Made by a program: the position numbers and the translations under genes. 6,205 nt of DNA. Origin: Thermoleophilaceae bacterium (GTDB lineage Bacteria > Actinomycetota > Thermoleophilia > Solirubrobacterales > Thermoleophilaceae). The DNA lies in assembly GCA_013812005.1 (NCBI GenBank), contig JACCUE010000132.1, positions 1-6,205 of the forward strand, read 5' to 3'. The notes under the pieces were generated by a model. It had not been told where the DNA came from. It did not search any database and saw only the letters and a program-made list of their open reading frames with translations. Position 1 is the first letter of the stretch. Each line of letters starts with the position of its first letter. Shown piece after piece: positions 1 through 5,149 of the stretch.

Positions 1-2
1 AG

Positions 3-89
3 GAGAGGGCCGGCCTGTCCGAGGAGGACGCTGAACTGCTGGCCTACGAGGAGGTGCGCTCCTCTCGCCGCGAACGCGGCGCTGCGTGA
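3..89 (+). CDS. C-terminal end of a small antitoxin-like protein (5' end outside the window)
   Basis: An open frame enters from the left edge and ends at TGA 87-89, giving 28 residues rich in Glu, Arg and Ala (…LSEEDAELLAYEEVR…RRERGAA). This composition, and a Leu/Ala/Tyr-Glu helix followed by a basic tail, resemble the C-termini of antitoxins that precede PIN-family toxin genes. The next frame opens at GTG 86-88, overlapping the stop by the 4-nt GTGA junction typical of translationally coupled antitoxin/toxin pairs. The DNA-binding N-terminus is not in the window, so the antitoxin identity rests on the tail and the neighbour. It could be another small charged protein. Confidence 0.45.
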   Translation, partial: ERAGLSEEDAELLAYEEVRSSRRERGAA

Positions 90-127
90 TCCGGGTCGTC
101 GTCGACCCAGGCGTCTTCATCTCCGCA
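86..127 (+). pseudogene. PIN-family toxin remnant (first ~14 codons only)
   Basis: A GTG at 86-88 overlaps the stop of the upstream antitoxin-like frame and opens the peptide VIRVVVDPGVFISA. This is the standard N-terminus of the 'putative toxin-antitoxin system, PIN family' proteins: a hydrophobic beta strand ending in the first metal-binding Asp (D7), then PGV and ISA. After codon 14 the resemblance stops. The frame runs on through unrelated sequence and then antisense through the tRNA-Thr gene to a TAG at 260-262, coding for nothing recognisable. A full PIN toxin has about 130-150 residues and three more acidic active-site positions, all absent, so this copy cannot be a working nuclease. 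It may have been cut by a deletion or by recombination at the tRNA 3' end. An intact toxin that simply diverges is very unlikely because of the tRNA. Confidence 0.55.
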
Positions 128-172
128 AGCGACGCCCGGCTGAAAGGTGCGTATTTGCAGGCCCTTCCCGGA

Positions 173-245
<73 letters not shown>

Positions 246-250
246 ATGGC

Positions 251-275
251 GGGGGAGCCTAGCGCGGACTCCCCC
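251..275 (-). other. Perfect 7-bp hairpin in the spacer between the two tRNA genes
   Basis: GGGGGAG (251-257) and CTCCCCC (269-275) are exact inverted repeats around an 11-nt loop, filling most of the spacer between tRNA-Tyr and tRNA-Thr. There is no U tract on either strand, so it does not look like a classical intrinsic terminator. A tRNA-processing signal or attenuating stem in a shared precursor is more likely. Chance formation in GC-rich DNA cannot be excluded. Confidence 0.4.
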
Positions 276-282
276 ACAGCAG

Positions 283-364
283 TGGCGGGAGCAGGATTCG
301 AACCTGCGTAGGCATAGCCAACCGGTTTACAGCCGGTCTCCTTTAACCACTCGGACATCCCGCC
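283..364 (-). tRNA. tRNA-Tyr (anticodon GTA)
   Basis: The minus strand gives an 82-nt class II tRNA. Acceptor GGCGGGA (364-358) pairs with TCCCGCC (290-284), with discriminator A at 283 and no encoded CCA. The D-loop region is CCGAGTGGTTAAAGG. The anticodon stem ACCGG/CCGGT surrounds a loop with GTA, a long variable arm follows as expected for bacterial tRNA-Tyr, and the T arm contains GGTTCGAATCC. It begins 28 bp after the stop codon of the upstream sigma factor gene, on the same strand, so read-through from that gene is possible. A weak -10-like TACACT (383-378, minus strand) lies just upstream but has no convincing -35 partner. Confidence 0.96.
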
Positions 365-392
365 TGAGCAGCCGTGCAGTGTAGAGCGCGGC

Positions 393-1541
393 TTAGGAGG
401 CGTTGCGCAGCCGCTGTGCCTCCGGCAGGCACTCCAGCTTCTTCAGCGTGTTGTTCTCGATCTGGCGGATCCGCTCGCGAGTCACGCCGAAGGCGCGACC
501 CACCTCCTCGAGGGTGCGTGCTTGATGACCCTTCAGGCCGTAGCGCATCTCGATCACCTCTCGCTCGCGTTGGGACAGCGCGTCCAGCGCATAGCTCACG
601 TTCTCACGGCGGAGGTTCTCCGACGCGCTGTCGAACGGGGACTCGGCCAGCTCGTCTTCCACGAGATCGCCCAGCTCGGAGTCCTCCTCCGCGCCGATCG
701 GCTTCTCGAGTGACACCGGGAGCAGCGCTACGCGCAGTATGTCCTTTACCTCGCGGGCGGTCCACCCCAGCTCGCGGGCGATCTCGTCCGCTGTCGGCTC
801 ACGCCCGTACTCCTGCACCAGCTGGCGCTCGACATGCACGACCTTGTTGAGCTTCTCGACCATGTGGACGGGGATCCGGATCGTGCGAGCCTTGTCGGCG
901 ATGGCCCGGGTGACCGCCTGGCGGATCCACCACGTCGCGTAAGTGGAGAACTTGTAGCCGCGACGGTAATCGAACTTCTCGACGGCGCGGATCAGGCCCA
1001 GGGACCCCTCCTGGATCAGGTCGAGGAACGACAGCCCGCGGCCCAGGTATCCCTTGGCGATCGACACCACGAGGCGAAGGTTGGCCTCAACCATCTGCGT
1101 CTTGGCCGCCATGTCGCCACGCTCGATGCGCTTGGCCAGGCACACCTCCTCATTGGCGGTCAGCAGGTCCACGCGCCCGATTGAGCGCAGGTACAGCCGT
1201 AGCGAGTCGAGGCTGGGCTCGACGGTGAGGTCGATCTCCGGCTTCTTGGGCCCGGTCGGCCGCCCGTCGGCCACCTGCGGCTGCGCGCCGTCGGCAGACG
1301 CGGACGCCGGCTTGCCGTCGGTCGACACCACATCGATCCCGCTCTCCACGAGGTGCGCGTGCAGGGATTGCACCTGCTCCTTGGTCACCTCGATCTCCTC
1401 GAGGCAACCCGCTATCTCATCGAAGGTGAGATAGCCGCGCTCACGACCCTCGGCAAGCAGCCTGCGCAGCTCCTCGACCTCGAGAAAGGCCGTGTCCTGC
1501 GGCTCCGCCACCAGGACTCCTCCGTCAACCTTCTCGCTCAC
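393..1541 (-). CDS. RNA polymerase sigma factor, RpoD/SigA family (sigma-70 group 1 or 2)
   Basis: This 382-aa protein directs RNA polymerase to promoters. Residues 20-70 look like a short region 1.1, followed by a low-complexity Ala/Asp/Pro linker (75-105). Region 1.2 (109-142) includes [12 protein letters not shown]. Region 2 (150-225) holds the core-binding and -10 recognition signature [20 protein letters not shown] and [11 protein letters not shown]. Region 3 (226-300) contains [11 protein letters not shown]. Region 4 (316-370) holds the -35 recognition helix [17 protein letters not shown]. The start is GTG 1541-1539, preceded by a strong AGGAGG (1551-1546). The C-terminus departs from the usual EAKALRKLRHP ending of SigA, having [18 protein letters not shown]. 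Actinobacteria of this type may carry several RpoD-like paralogues, so whether it is the essential housekeeping factor or a secondary one is open; I therefore give no symbol. The two tRNA genes follow 28 bp downstream. Confidence 0.96.
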   Translation of the reverse strand: MSEKVDGGVLVAEPQDTAFLEVEELRRLLAEGRERGYLTFDEIAGCLEEIEVTKEQVQSLHAHLVESGIDVVSTDGKPASASADGAQPQVADGRPTGPKKPEIDLTVEPSLDSLRLYLRSIGRVDLLTANEEVCLAKRIERGDMAAKTQMVEANLRLVVSIAKGYLGRGLSFLDLIQEGSLGLIRAVEKFDYRRGYKFSTYATWWIRQAVTRAIADKARTIRIPVHMVEKLNKVVHVERQLVQEYGREPTADEIARELGWTAREVKDILRVALLPVSLEKPIGAEEDSELGDLVEDELAESPFDSASENLRRENVSYALDALSQREREVIEMRYGLKGHQARTLEEVGRAFGVTRERIRQIENNTLKKLECLPEAQRLRNAS

Positions 1542-1545
1542 TCTT

Positions 1546-1551
1546 CCTCCT
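1546..1551 (-). promoter_or_regulatory. Strong ribosome binding site deciding the GTG start of the sigma factor
   Basis: The minus strand reads AGGAGG, then AAGA, then the GTG at 1541-1539. The match is perfect and the spacer short (4 nt). It fixes this GTG as the start, although the first residues (SEKVDGGV) are not conserved in the family. Confidence 0.75.
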
Positions 1552-1707
1552 AGCGACGATTTGCCGGGTCGGCGTGGGGCTCATCTCCCTCGCCGTCCTT
1601 CCAGATTCAGTTGTGAGCGACCGCAGCATCTGCCGCGAGAGGTTGAGCCTTGTATGGAGCCACGCTGGGGCGTCCCGGCATCGAACCGCGGCCAGCCTAG
1701 CAACGAT
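1549..1707. repeat. Imperfect 12-bp direct repeat at both ends of the sigma/folE2 intergenic region
   Basis: CCTAGCGACGAT (1549-1560) and CCTAGCAACGAT (1696-1707) match at 11 of 12 positions. The first copy overlaps the sigma factor's Shine-Dalgarno site. The second runs into an 8-bp palindrome, ACGATCGT (1703-1710), about 45 bp before the folE2 start. They could be two binding sites for one regulator of both divergent genes. A match this good in about 210 bp can arise by chance, so the role is speculative. Confidence 0.3.
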
Positions 1708-1752
1708 CGTGCGATTCGGCACACTCCCACCGCTATAAGGTCAGAGAAGGTC

Positions 1753-2745
1753 ATGACCTCTCTCGACACCGCAAGCCACGCCGACGTGCAGGCGCGCCGT
1801 CCCGACACGCGCGTGAGCCTCTCCCGCGTAGGCGTTACAGGCGTGGAGAAGGTGATCCGCATCCGTCTCGACGGGCGTGGGCAGCTCTTCTACGCCGAGC
1901 TCGAGTGCTTTGTGGATCTCTCCCCGGAGCAGAAGGGCGCGCACATGTCGCGCTTCGAGGAGGTGATCAACGGGGCCATCGACGAGGTTGTGCTCGGAGA
2001 GGCATTCAAGATCGAGACGCTGGCCCAGCACATCGCCGAGCGTGTTCGCGACCGCCAGGGCGGCGCGCGCGCGGAGGTCGCGATCGCCGCGCGCTACCCA
2101 GAGCACAAGCTCGCTCCCGTCTCGGGGTCACCGACTCAGGAGATCTACACGTTGCTCGGCTCGGCAGTGGCGTCAGACCTGGGCACGCGGCGCCTGATAG
2201 GCGTGGAGGCGCACGGCATGACGACATGCCCGTGCGCACAGGAGATGGTGACCGCACGCTCGCGGGTGCGCCTCGAAGACGAGGGCTTCAGCGAGGACGA
2301 GGTCGAGCGGGTGCTGCGCAGCGTTCCCGTGGCCACGCACAACCAGCGCGGCATCGGGCGCCTGCACGTTGGCTGCCCCGAAGGCTGTACGGACACCGTG
2401 GACGCGACCGCTCTCCTGCGGATCGTCGAGAGCTCGATGAGCTCGGAGATCTACGAGTTGATGAAGCGGCCCGACGAGGTCGAGGTGGTGGAGCGTGCAC
2501 ACATGCATCCGCGGTTCGTGGAGGACTGCGTGCGGGAGATGGTGCGGATGGCGGCTGACGAGTTCTCCGGTCTCGGCGAAGGGGCGTTCGTCTCGGCGCG
2601 CCAGGAGAACCTCGAGACGATCCACAAGCACAACGTGGTGGCCGAGTGCCACGGCTTGATCACCGACCTCGCGCGGGAGCTGGGTGGCGGGGCGCCCCCT
2701 CCCCGCCACCTGACTACGCGGGACTGGCTCGAGGGGAGCGGCTAG
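1753..2745 (+). CDS. folE2: GTP cyclohydrolase, FolE2/MptA (COG1469) family, archaeal-like
   Basis: This 330-aa metal-dependent enzyme opens the imidazole ring of GTP. Bacterial FolE2 yields 7,8-dihydroneopterin triphosphate for folate; archaeal MptA yields the 2',3'-cyclic phosphate for methanopterin. Visible family marks are RPDTRVSLSRVGVTGV (16-31), LSPEQKGAHMSRFEE (56-70), GMTTCPCAQE (155-164, metal/catalytic cysteines), THNQRGIGRLHVG (195-207), ESS (226-228), and HKHNVVAE (291-298, metal-binding His pair). The CPCAQ and THNQRGIGR forms look more like archaeal MptA than proteobacterial FolE2, so the exact product is uncertain. I chose ATG 1753-1755 because the family N-terminus (DVQ..PDTRVSL) starts about 10 residues later and AGAAGG lies just upstream; the frame is open back to 1492, but that stretch overlaps the sigma gene antisense. 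No other folate gene is in the window. Confidence 0.93.
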   Translation: MTSLDTASHADVQARRPDTRVSLSRVGVTGVEKVIRIRLDGRGQLFYAELECFVDLSPEQKGAHMSRFEEVINGAIDEVVLGEAFKIETLAQHIAERVRDRQGGARAEVAIAARYPEHKLAPVSGSPTQEIYTLLGSAVASDLGTRRLIGVEAHGMTTCPCAQEMVTARSRVRLEDEGFSEDEVERVLRSVPVATHNQRGIGRLHVGCPEGCTDTVDATALLRIVESSMSSEIYELMKRPDEVEVVERAHMHPRFVEDCVREMVRMAADEFSGLGEGAFVSARQENLETIHKHNVVAECHGLITDLARELGGGAPPPRHLTTRDWLEGSG

Positions 2746-2794
2746 AGCCCGCTGGCGTGCACCCCCGGGACCGTGCCCGAACGTCCAGCGTTCC

Positions 2795-2827
2795 CGGCCG
2801 CCGCTATTGCCCCGGCCCCGGCGGCCG
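2795..2827 (+). other. GC-rich 8-bp stem-loop between folE2 and the Clp-N-like gene
   Basis: CGGCCGCC (2795-2802) and GGCGGCCG (2820-2827) are perfect inverted repeats with a 17-nt loop. The structure lies 50 bp after the folE2 stop and about 30 bp before the probable Shine-Dalgarno site of the next gene. There is no U tract. It could be a U-less terminator of the kind proposed in Actinobacteria or a 5' leader stem of the next gene; GC-rich composition makes chance stems common. Confidence 0.3.
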
Positions 2828-2856
2828 ATAGAGGCCGGCATGGACCCCTTTCGGAT

Positions 2857-2861
2857 GGAGG
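2857..2861 (+). promoter_or_regulatory. Ribosome binding site supporting the GTG 2867 start
   Basis: GGAGG followed by a 5-nt spacer (AGAAC) precedes GTG 2867-2869. This is stronger than the GAGG (2831-2834) before ATG 2840, and ATG 2855 has no Shine-Dalgarno site. It therefore favours the shorter protein beginning VKLPLSQ. Confidence 0.5.
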
Positions 2862-2866
2862 AGAAC

Positions 2867-3292
2867 GTGAAGCTGCCGCTGTCGCAAGATGCGGCTCTGG
2901 TGGCGGCGCTGGCGGGAACCGCAATGGCGTTCGCCCACTCAGCGGAGGACCAGGCCGAGCGATGGCTGCGCGCCTTGCGCCTCCACGGCCGTGTGGGCAG
3001 CGCGCTGCAGGCGCTGGGCGTGGGAGAGGCCCCGCTCATGACCCGTGCAGAGCCACCTGCGCCCGGCCTGCCGGCACCGAGCGGCGACGTCGCCCTGAGG
3101 GCTGTCGAGCGCGCCGGCGAGCTGGCTTTCCTTCGCGATGCACCGTGCGTGGGTACGGTCGACCTGCTGTTCGCGCTCTTCGAGATCTACGGCGGTCTGC
3201 TGGACAGGGCGCTGTACCTTCGCGGCGCGTCCCGCGAGGAGCTCGTCGAGTGCCTGGCCACGAGGGACGACTCCGCCGAGATTCGGCTCTAA
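2867..3292 (+). CDS. Small stand-alone Clp-N-domain-like protein of unknown function
   Basis: The product has 141 residues from GTG 2867 (or 150 from ATG 2840, 145 from ATG 2855; the strongest Shine-Dalgarno match supports 2867). Residues 1-57 form an Ala/Leu-rich helical part with ERWLRALRLHGRVG and ALQALGVGEAPL. A Pro-rich linker follows (61-72). Residues 73-131 look like one half of a Clp N-terminal repeat: an Ala-rich helix, then VGTVDLLFALFEIYG, then a helix with LYLRGASREEL. In ClpA/ClpC this fold binds substrates or adaptors, but no AAA+ Walker motifs, signal peptide or membrane segment are present here. It may act as a free adaptor, a DNA-binding Clp-N-like regulator, or something else; the function is not known to me. 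It follows folE2 by about 120 bp, and its stop overlaps the convergent pgsA stop. Confidence 0.75.
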   Translation: MKLPLSQDAALVAALAGTAMAFAHSAEDQAERWLRALRLHGRVGSALQALGVGEAPLMTRAEPPAPGLPAPSGDVALRAVERAGELAFLRDAPCVGTVDLLFALFEIYGGLLDRALYLRGASREELVECLATRDDSAEIRL

Positions 3293-3867
3293 GCCTCCCG
3301 CGGGCCGCGGCTGCCCGGGCTTTCTCGGCGCGACAGCTCCTCGATGCGGCGCCTGAAGTTGAGGAAGTAGTCCGCGCCCGACGCGACCGTGAGCAACACC
3401 ATCGCGTACACGAGCCCGACAACCCACGCTGCGTTCTCGTTGGGCGCGGCGATCAGCGCGAGCACCGCGGCCGACTGGACGATCGTCTTCAGCTTGCCCA
3501 ATGCGCTGGCCGGGATCACCACACCCTGCTGGCCCGCGGCGATGCGCAGTCCGCTGACGGCGAACTCGCGGGTCACGATCACCATCGCCACCCAGGCGGC
3601 CACGCGGTCGAGGCTGACCAACGCCATGAGCGCCGCCGCGATCAGCAGCTTGTCGGCCACCGGGTCCATCACCTTTCCGAAGGTGGTGATCGACTGCCTC
3701 GACCGGGCTATGTATCCGTCGAGCCCATCGGTGAGCGCCGCGAGCACGAACACCGCGGCGGCGATTGCGGGCCCGTTTTCGATCTCGACGGTAAGGGCGG
3801 CGACGAGCACCGGCACCAGCAGGATGCGAAGCAGCGTGAGGAGGTTTGGGAGGTTGAGCGGGAACAT
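3289..3867 (-). CDS. pgsA: CDP-diacylglycerol-glycerol-3-phosphate 3-phosphatidyltransferase
   Basis: This 192-aa membrane enzyme makes phosphatidylglycerol phosphate from CDP-diacylglycerol and glycerol 3-phosphate, the committed step towards phosphatidylglycerol and cardiolipin. The CDP-alcohol phosphatidyltransferase signature is complete: D47-G48-x-D50-G51-x-x-A54-R55, then G64, D68 and D72 (TDGLDGYIAR…GKVMDPVADK). The N-terminus NLPNLLTLLRILLVPV and the later TREFAVSGLR (99-108) and LGKLKTIVQ are typical of PgsA rather than of related synthases. About five hydrophobic segments are visible, and length is normal. I use ATG 3867-3865; the frame extends to 4032, but the extra part is not PgsA-like and overlaps the upstream gene. 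No clear Shine-Dalgarno site precedes it. It is the third gene of a minus-strand group, 28 bp after the DUF3817-like gene. Confidence 0.95.
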   Translation of the reverse strand: MFPLNLPNLLTLLRILLVPVLVAALTVEIENGPAIAAAVFVLAALTDGLDGYIARSRQSITTFGKVMDPVADKLLIAAALMALVSLDRVAAWVAMVIVTREFAVSGLRIAAGQQGVVIPASALGKLKTIVQSAAVLALIAAPNENAAWVVGLVYAMVLLTVASGADYFLNFRRRIEELSRRESPGSRGPREA

Positions 3868-3895
3868 GGCCGCGGCGCGCCTGCGCCGCCCCAGG

Positions 3896-4195
3896 CTACC
3901 CCTCGACCACGGCGCGGTTGCGTCTTGCGCTGAGGTACTCCAGCCCCAGCGTGGAGCCGACGGGCCCGAGAGGTGAGACCGTGGCTGCCAGCAGCGGCCA
4001 CGGAAACACCTTCCGGCTGCAGCCGACCGCAACCGCGACGCACAGGAGGATCCACCCCACTCCGTGCGACCAGCCGAGCACCTGCGCGACCCCCTCGTCG
4101 TAGCCGCCTATCGCCACCACGAGCAGCGCGATGAACAGGCCCAGCTCGAACAGCGAGTAGAGGCGGATCGCGGTGAAGTAGGACACGCGCGACAC
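3896..4195 (-). CDS. DUF3817-like small integral membrane protein
   Basis: The 99-aa product has three hydrophobic segments (about 12-30, 46-60 and 66-87), with the sequence FTAIRLYSLFELGLF near the start, SHGVGWILL (43-51) in the middle and PWPLLAATVSPLGPVGSTLGLEYL near the end. The order 'R..S..E', then HG, then a Pro/Gly-rich last helix matches the DUF3817 family of unknown function. GTG 4195-4193 fits the 41-bp gap after the upstream stop; GTG 4186-4184, with AAGGTG just upstream, is an alternative giving 96 aa. Longer frames up to 4303 would overlap the crotonase gene. It sits between the crotonase and pgsA on the same strand, probably co-transcribed, which hints at the membrane but proves nothing about its role. 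Confidence 0.7.
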   Translation of the reverse strand: MSRVSYFTAIRLYSLFELGLFIALLVVAIGGYDEGVAQVLGWSHGVGWILLCVAVAVGCSRKVFPWPLLAATVSPLGPVGSTLGLEYLSARRNRAVVEG

Positions 4196-4236
4196 CTTAG
4201 GCGGCGCCCGATCGCGGCTGCTGGCAGTCGTCGGCT

Positions 4237-4977
4237 TCAGCCGTGCTTGCGGCGCATCGACCACATCTGCGACGCGCGCTCGAGCTCGAGCGCCGCCGGC
4301 CACGGCAGGGCGGGCGGCCCCAGCTCGGTGCGCAGGGAGCGCGCGGTGCGCCGGGACAGCTCGGCGTCGGCTCCGGGCACCGCCGCGATCTCAGCCGCGG
4401 CGTCCTCCACCTCGTCGTCTGGCACCGCAGCCCACGCCAGGCCCAGCTCTGCCGCTCTTGCCCCGTCGATCCCCTCACCGAAAAGGGCCAACGCCGCGGC
4501 CGCCTCGCGCTGGCCGGTACGCCCGAGCAGGACGCCGTGTCCGCCCCCCGGATGCAGCCCTATGGGCAGGAATCCCGACACGATCTTCGCCTCTCGCGAC
4601 ACCACCCGCAGGTCTGTCGCGAAGGCCAGGTTCACGCCCGCGCCAACGGCCCCGCCGCGAACCGCCGCGATCGTCGGCGGCTCCAGCTCGCCGACCCGCT
4701 GGAAGGAGCGGTACACGTCGCCCAGTCCGTTGTACGCGTCGGACTCGGCGGGATCGCGGCCCGCCGCTGCGAGCGTGGCCCGGTCGCCACCGGCACAGAA
4801 GAAGCCCCCGGCCCCGCGGATGACCACCGCTCCGACAGCCGCATCGTCGTCCACCTCGTCGCACACGCGCGTGAGCTCGCGCGCCATGTCGCGGGTGAGC
4901 GCGTTGCGGCGCTCCGGCGCGTCGAGGGTGATCGTGGCCACGCCGCCGCAGCGCTCCAGGAGGATCTCTCCAGCCAT
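4237..4977 (-). CDS. Crotonase (enoyl-CoA hydratase/isomerase) family protein with atypical active site
   Basis: This 246-aa protein has the crotonase fold. The N-terminus VATITLDAPERRNALT (13-28) is standard, GFFCAGGD (58-65) forms the first oxyanion-hole loop, and VRGGAVGAGVNLAFATDLRV (106-125) the second. Length is normal. The two glutamates of true enoyl-CoA hydratases are missing by my alignment: the CELA-type Glu is Asn116 (VNLA), and the Glu before the PGGG loop is about Phe136 (GFLPIGLHPGGG). I recall a mycobacterial EchA subgroup with similar NLA and GLHPGGG motifs, so this may be an acyl-CoA-binding or other-reaction member rather than a hydratase. ATG 4977-4975 fits the family start, but no Shine-Dalgarno site is present on this strand (the upstream bases read TTCCTCCGA), suggesting leaderless translation. 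The DUF3817-like gene and pgsA follow closely. Confidence 0.9.
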   Translation of the reverse strand: MAGEILLERCGGVATITLDAPERRNALTRDMARELTRVCDEVDDDAAVGAVVIRGAGGFFCAGGDRATLAAAGRDPAESDAYNGLGDVYRSFQRVGELEPPTIAAVRGGAVGAGVNLAFATDLRVVSREAKIVSGFLPIGLHPGGGHGVLLGRTGQREAAAALALFGEGIDGARAAELGLAWAAVPDDEVEDAAAEIAAVPGADAELSRRTARSLRTELGPPALPWPAALELERASQMWSMRRKHG

Positions 4978-5137
4978 TCGGAGGAAGCTAATGCACGCCC
5001 ACCACTGCCGTGTGGCGATCGCTACAGTCTCTCGGGCAAGGCCGGGTCTGATATCCGGCTCTCGCGCCGTAGTACCGAAGCGGACTTAGCGGCTGAAGAG
5101 GCTGTGGCGGACGAATCGGGATGAGGTCCCTATTTCG

Positions 5138-5142
5138 AGGAG
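5138..5142 (+). promoter_or_regulatory. Ribosome binding site deciding the TTG start of the STAS gene
   Basis: AGGAG with a 7-nt spacer precedes TTG 5150-5152. The nearby ATG at 5154 is in another frame, and TTG 5143 is followed at once by an in-frame stop. The TTG at 5150 is therefore the best available start. Confidence 0.6.
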
Positions 5143-5149
5143 TTGCACG

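Noticed and set aside
378..383. TACACT (minus strand) as promoter -10 for tRNA-Tyr
   Set aside because: Only four of six bases match, and the bases 16-18 bp upstream (CAACGC/GCAACG region) do not resemble a -35 element.
374..850. Plus-strand open frame opposite the sigma factor gene
   Set aside because: It encodes Arg/Ser/Pro-rich low-complexity protein and lies wholly antisense to a well-conserved sigma-70 gene; it is a GC-rich shadow frame.
1668..1691. tRNA-like T arm on the minus strand (GGTTCGATGCC) in the sigma/folE2 spacer
   Set aside because: The T stem has a mismatch, no matching 5' acceptor strand is found at tRNA distance, and no D or anticodon arm forms. It is not a tRNA gene; at most it is a coincidence or relic.
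1734..1739. TATAAG as a -10 element for folE2
   Set aside because: It resembles a -10 box, but there is no acceptable -35 at 16-18 bp and the start site would fall almost on the Shine-Dalgarno sequence.
1492..1752. N-terminal extension of the folE2 frame
   Set aside because: The extra 87 codons have no family similarity and overlap the sigma factor's start and ribosome binding site on the opposite strand. The family N-terminus begins just after ATG 1753.
2773..3933. Long plus-strand open frame (386 codons) across the Clp-N-like and pgsA genes
   Set aside because: It is Arg/His/Gly-rich with no domain and overlaps two better-supported genes; the pgsA signature on the other strand decides it.
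5041..5059. GCCGG/CCGGC inverted repeat upstream of the STAS gene as an operator or riboswitch part
   Set aside because: The 5-bp stem with a 9-nt loop is short and of a kind expected by chance in GC-rich DNA; no second element supports it.
4064..5124. Two long plus-strand frames opposite the crotonase gene
   Set aside because: Both are low-complexity, Arg/Ser/Pro-rich shadows of a conserved crotonase on the minus strand, a usual effect of high GC.
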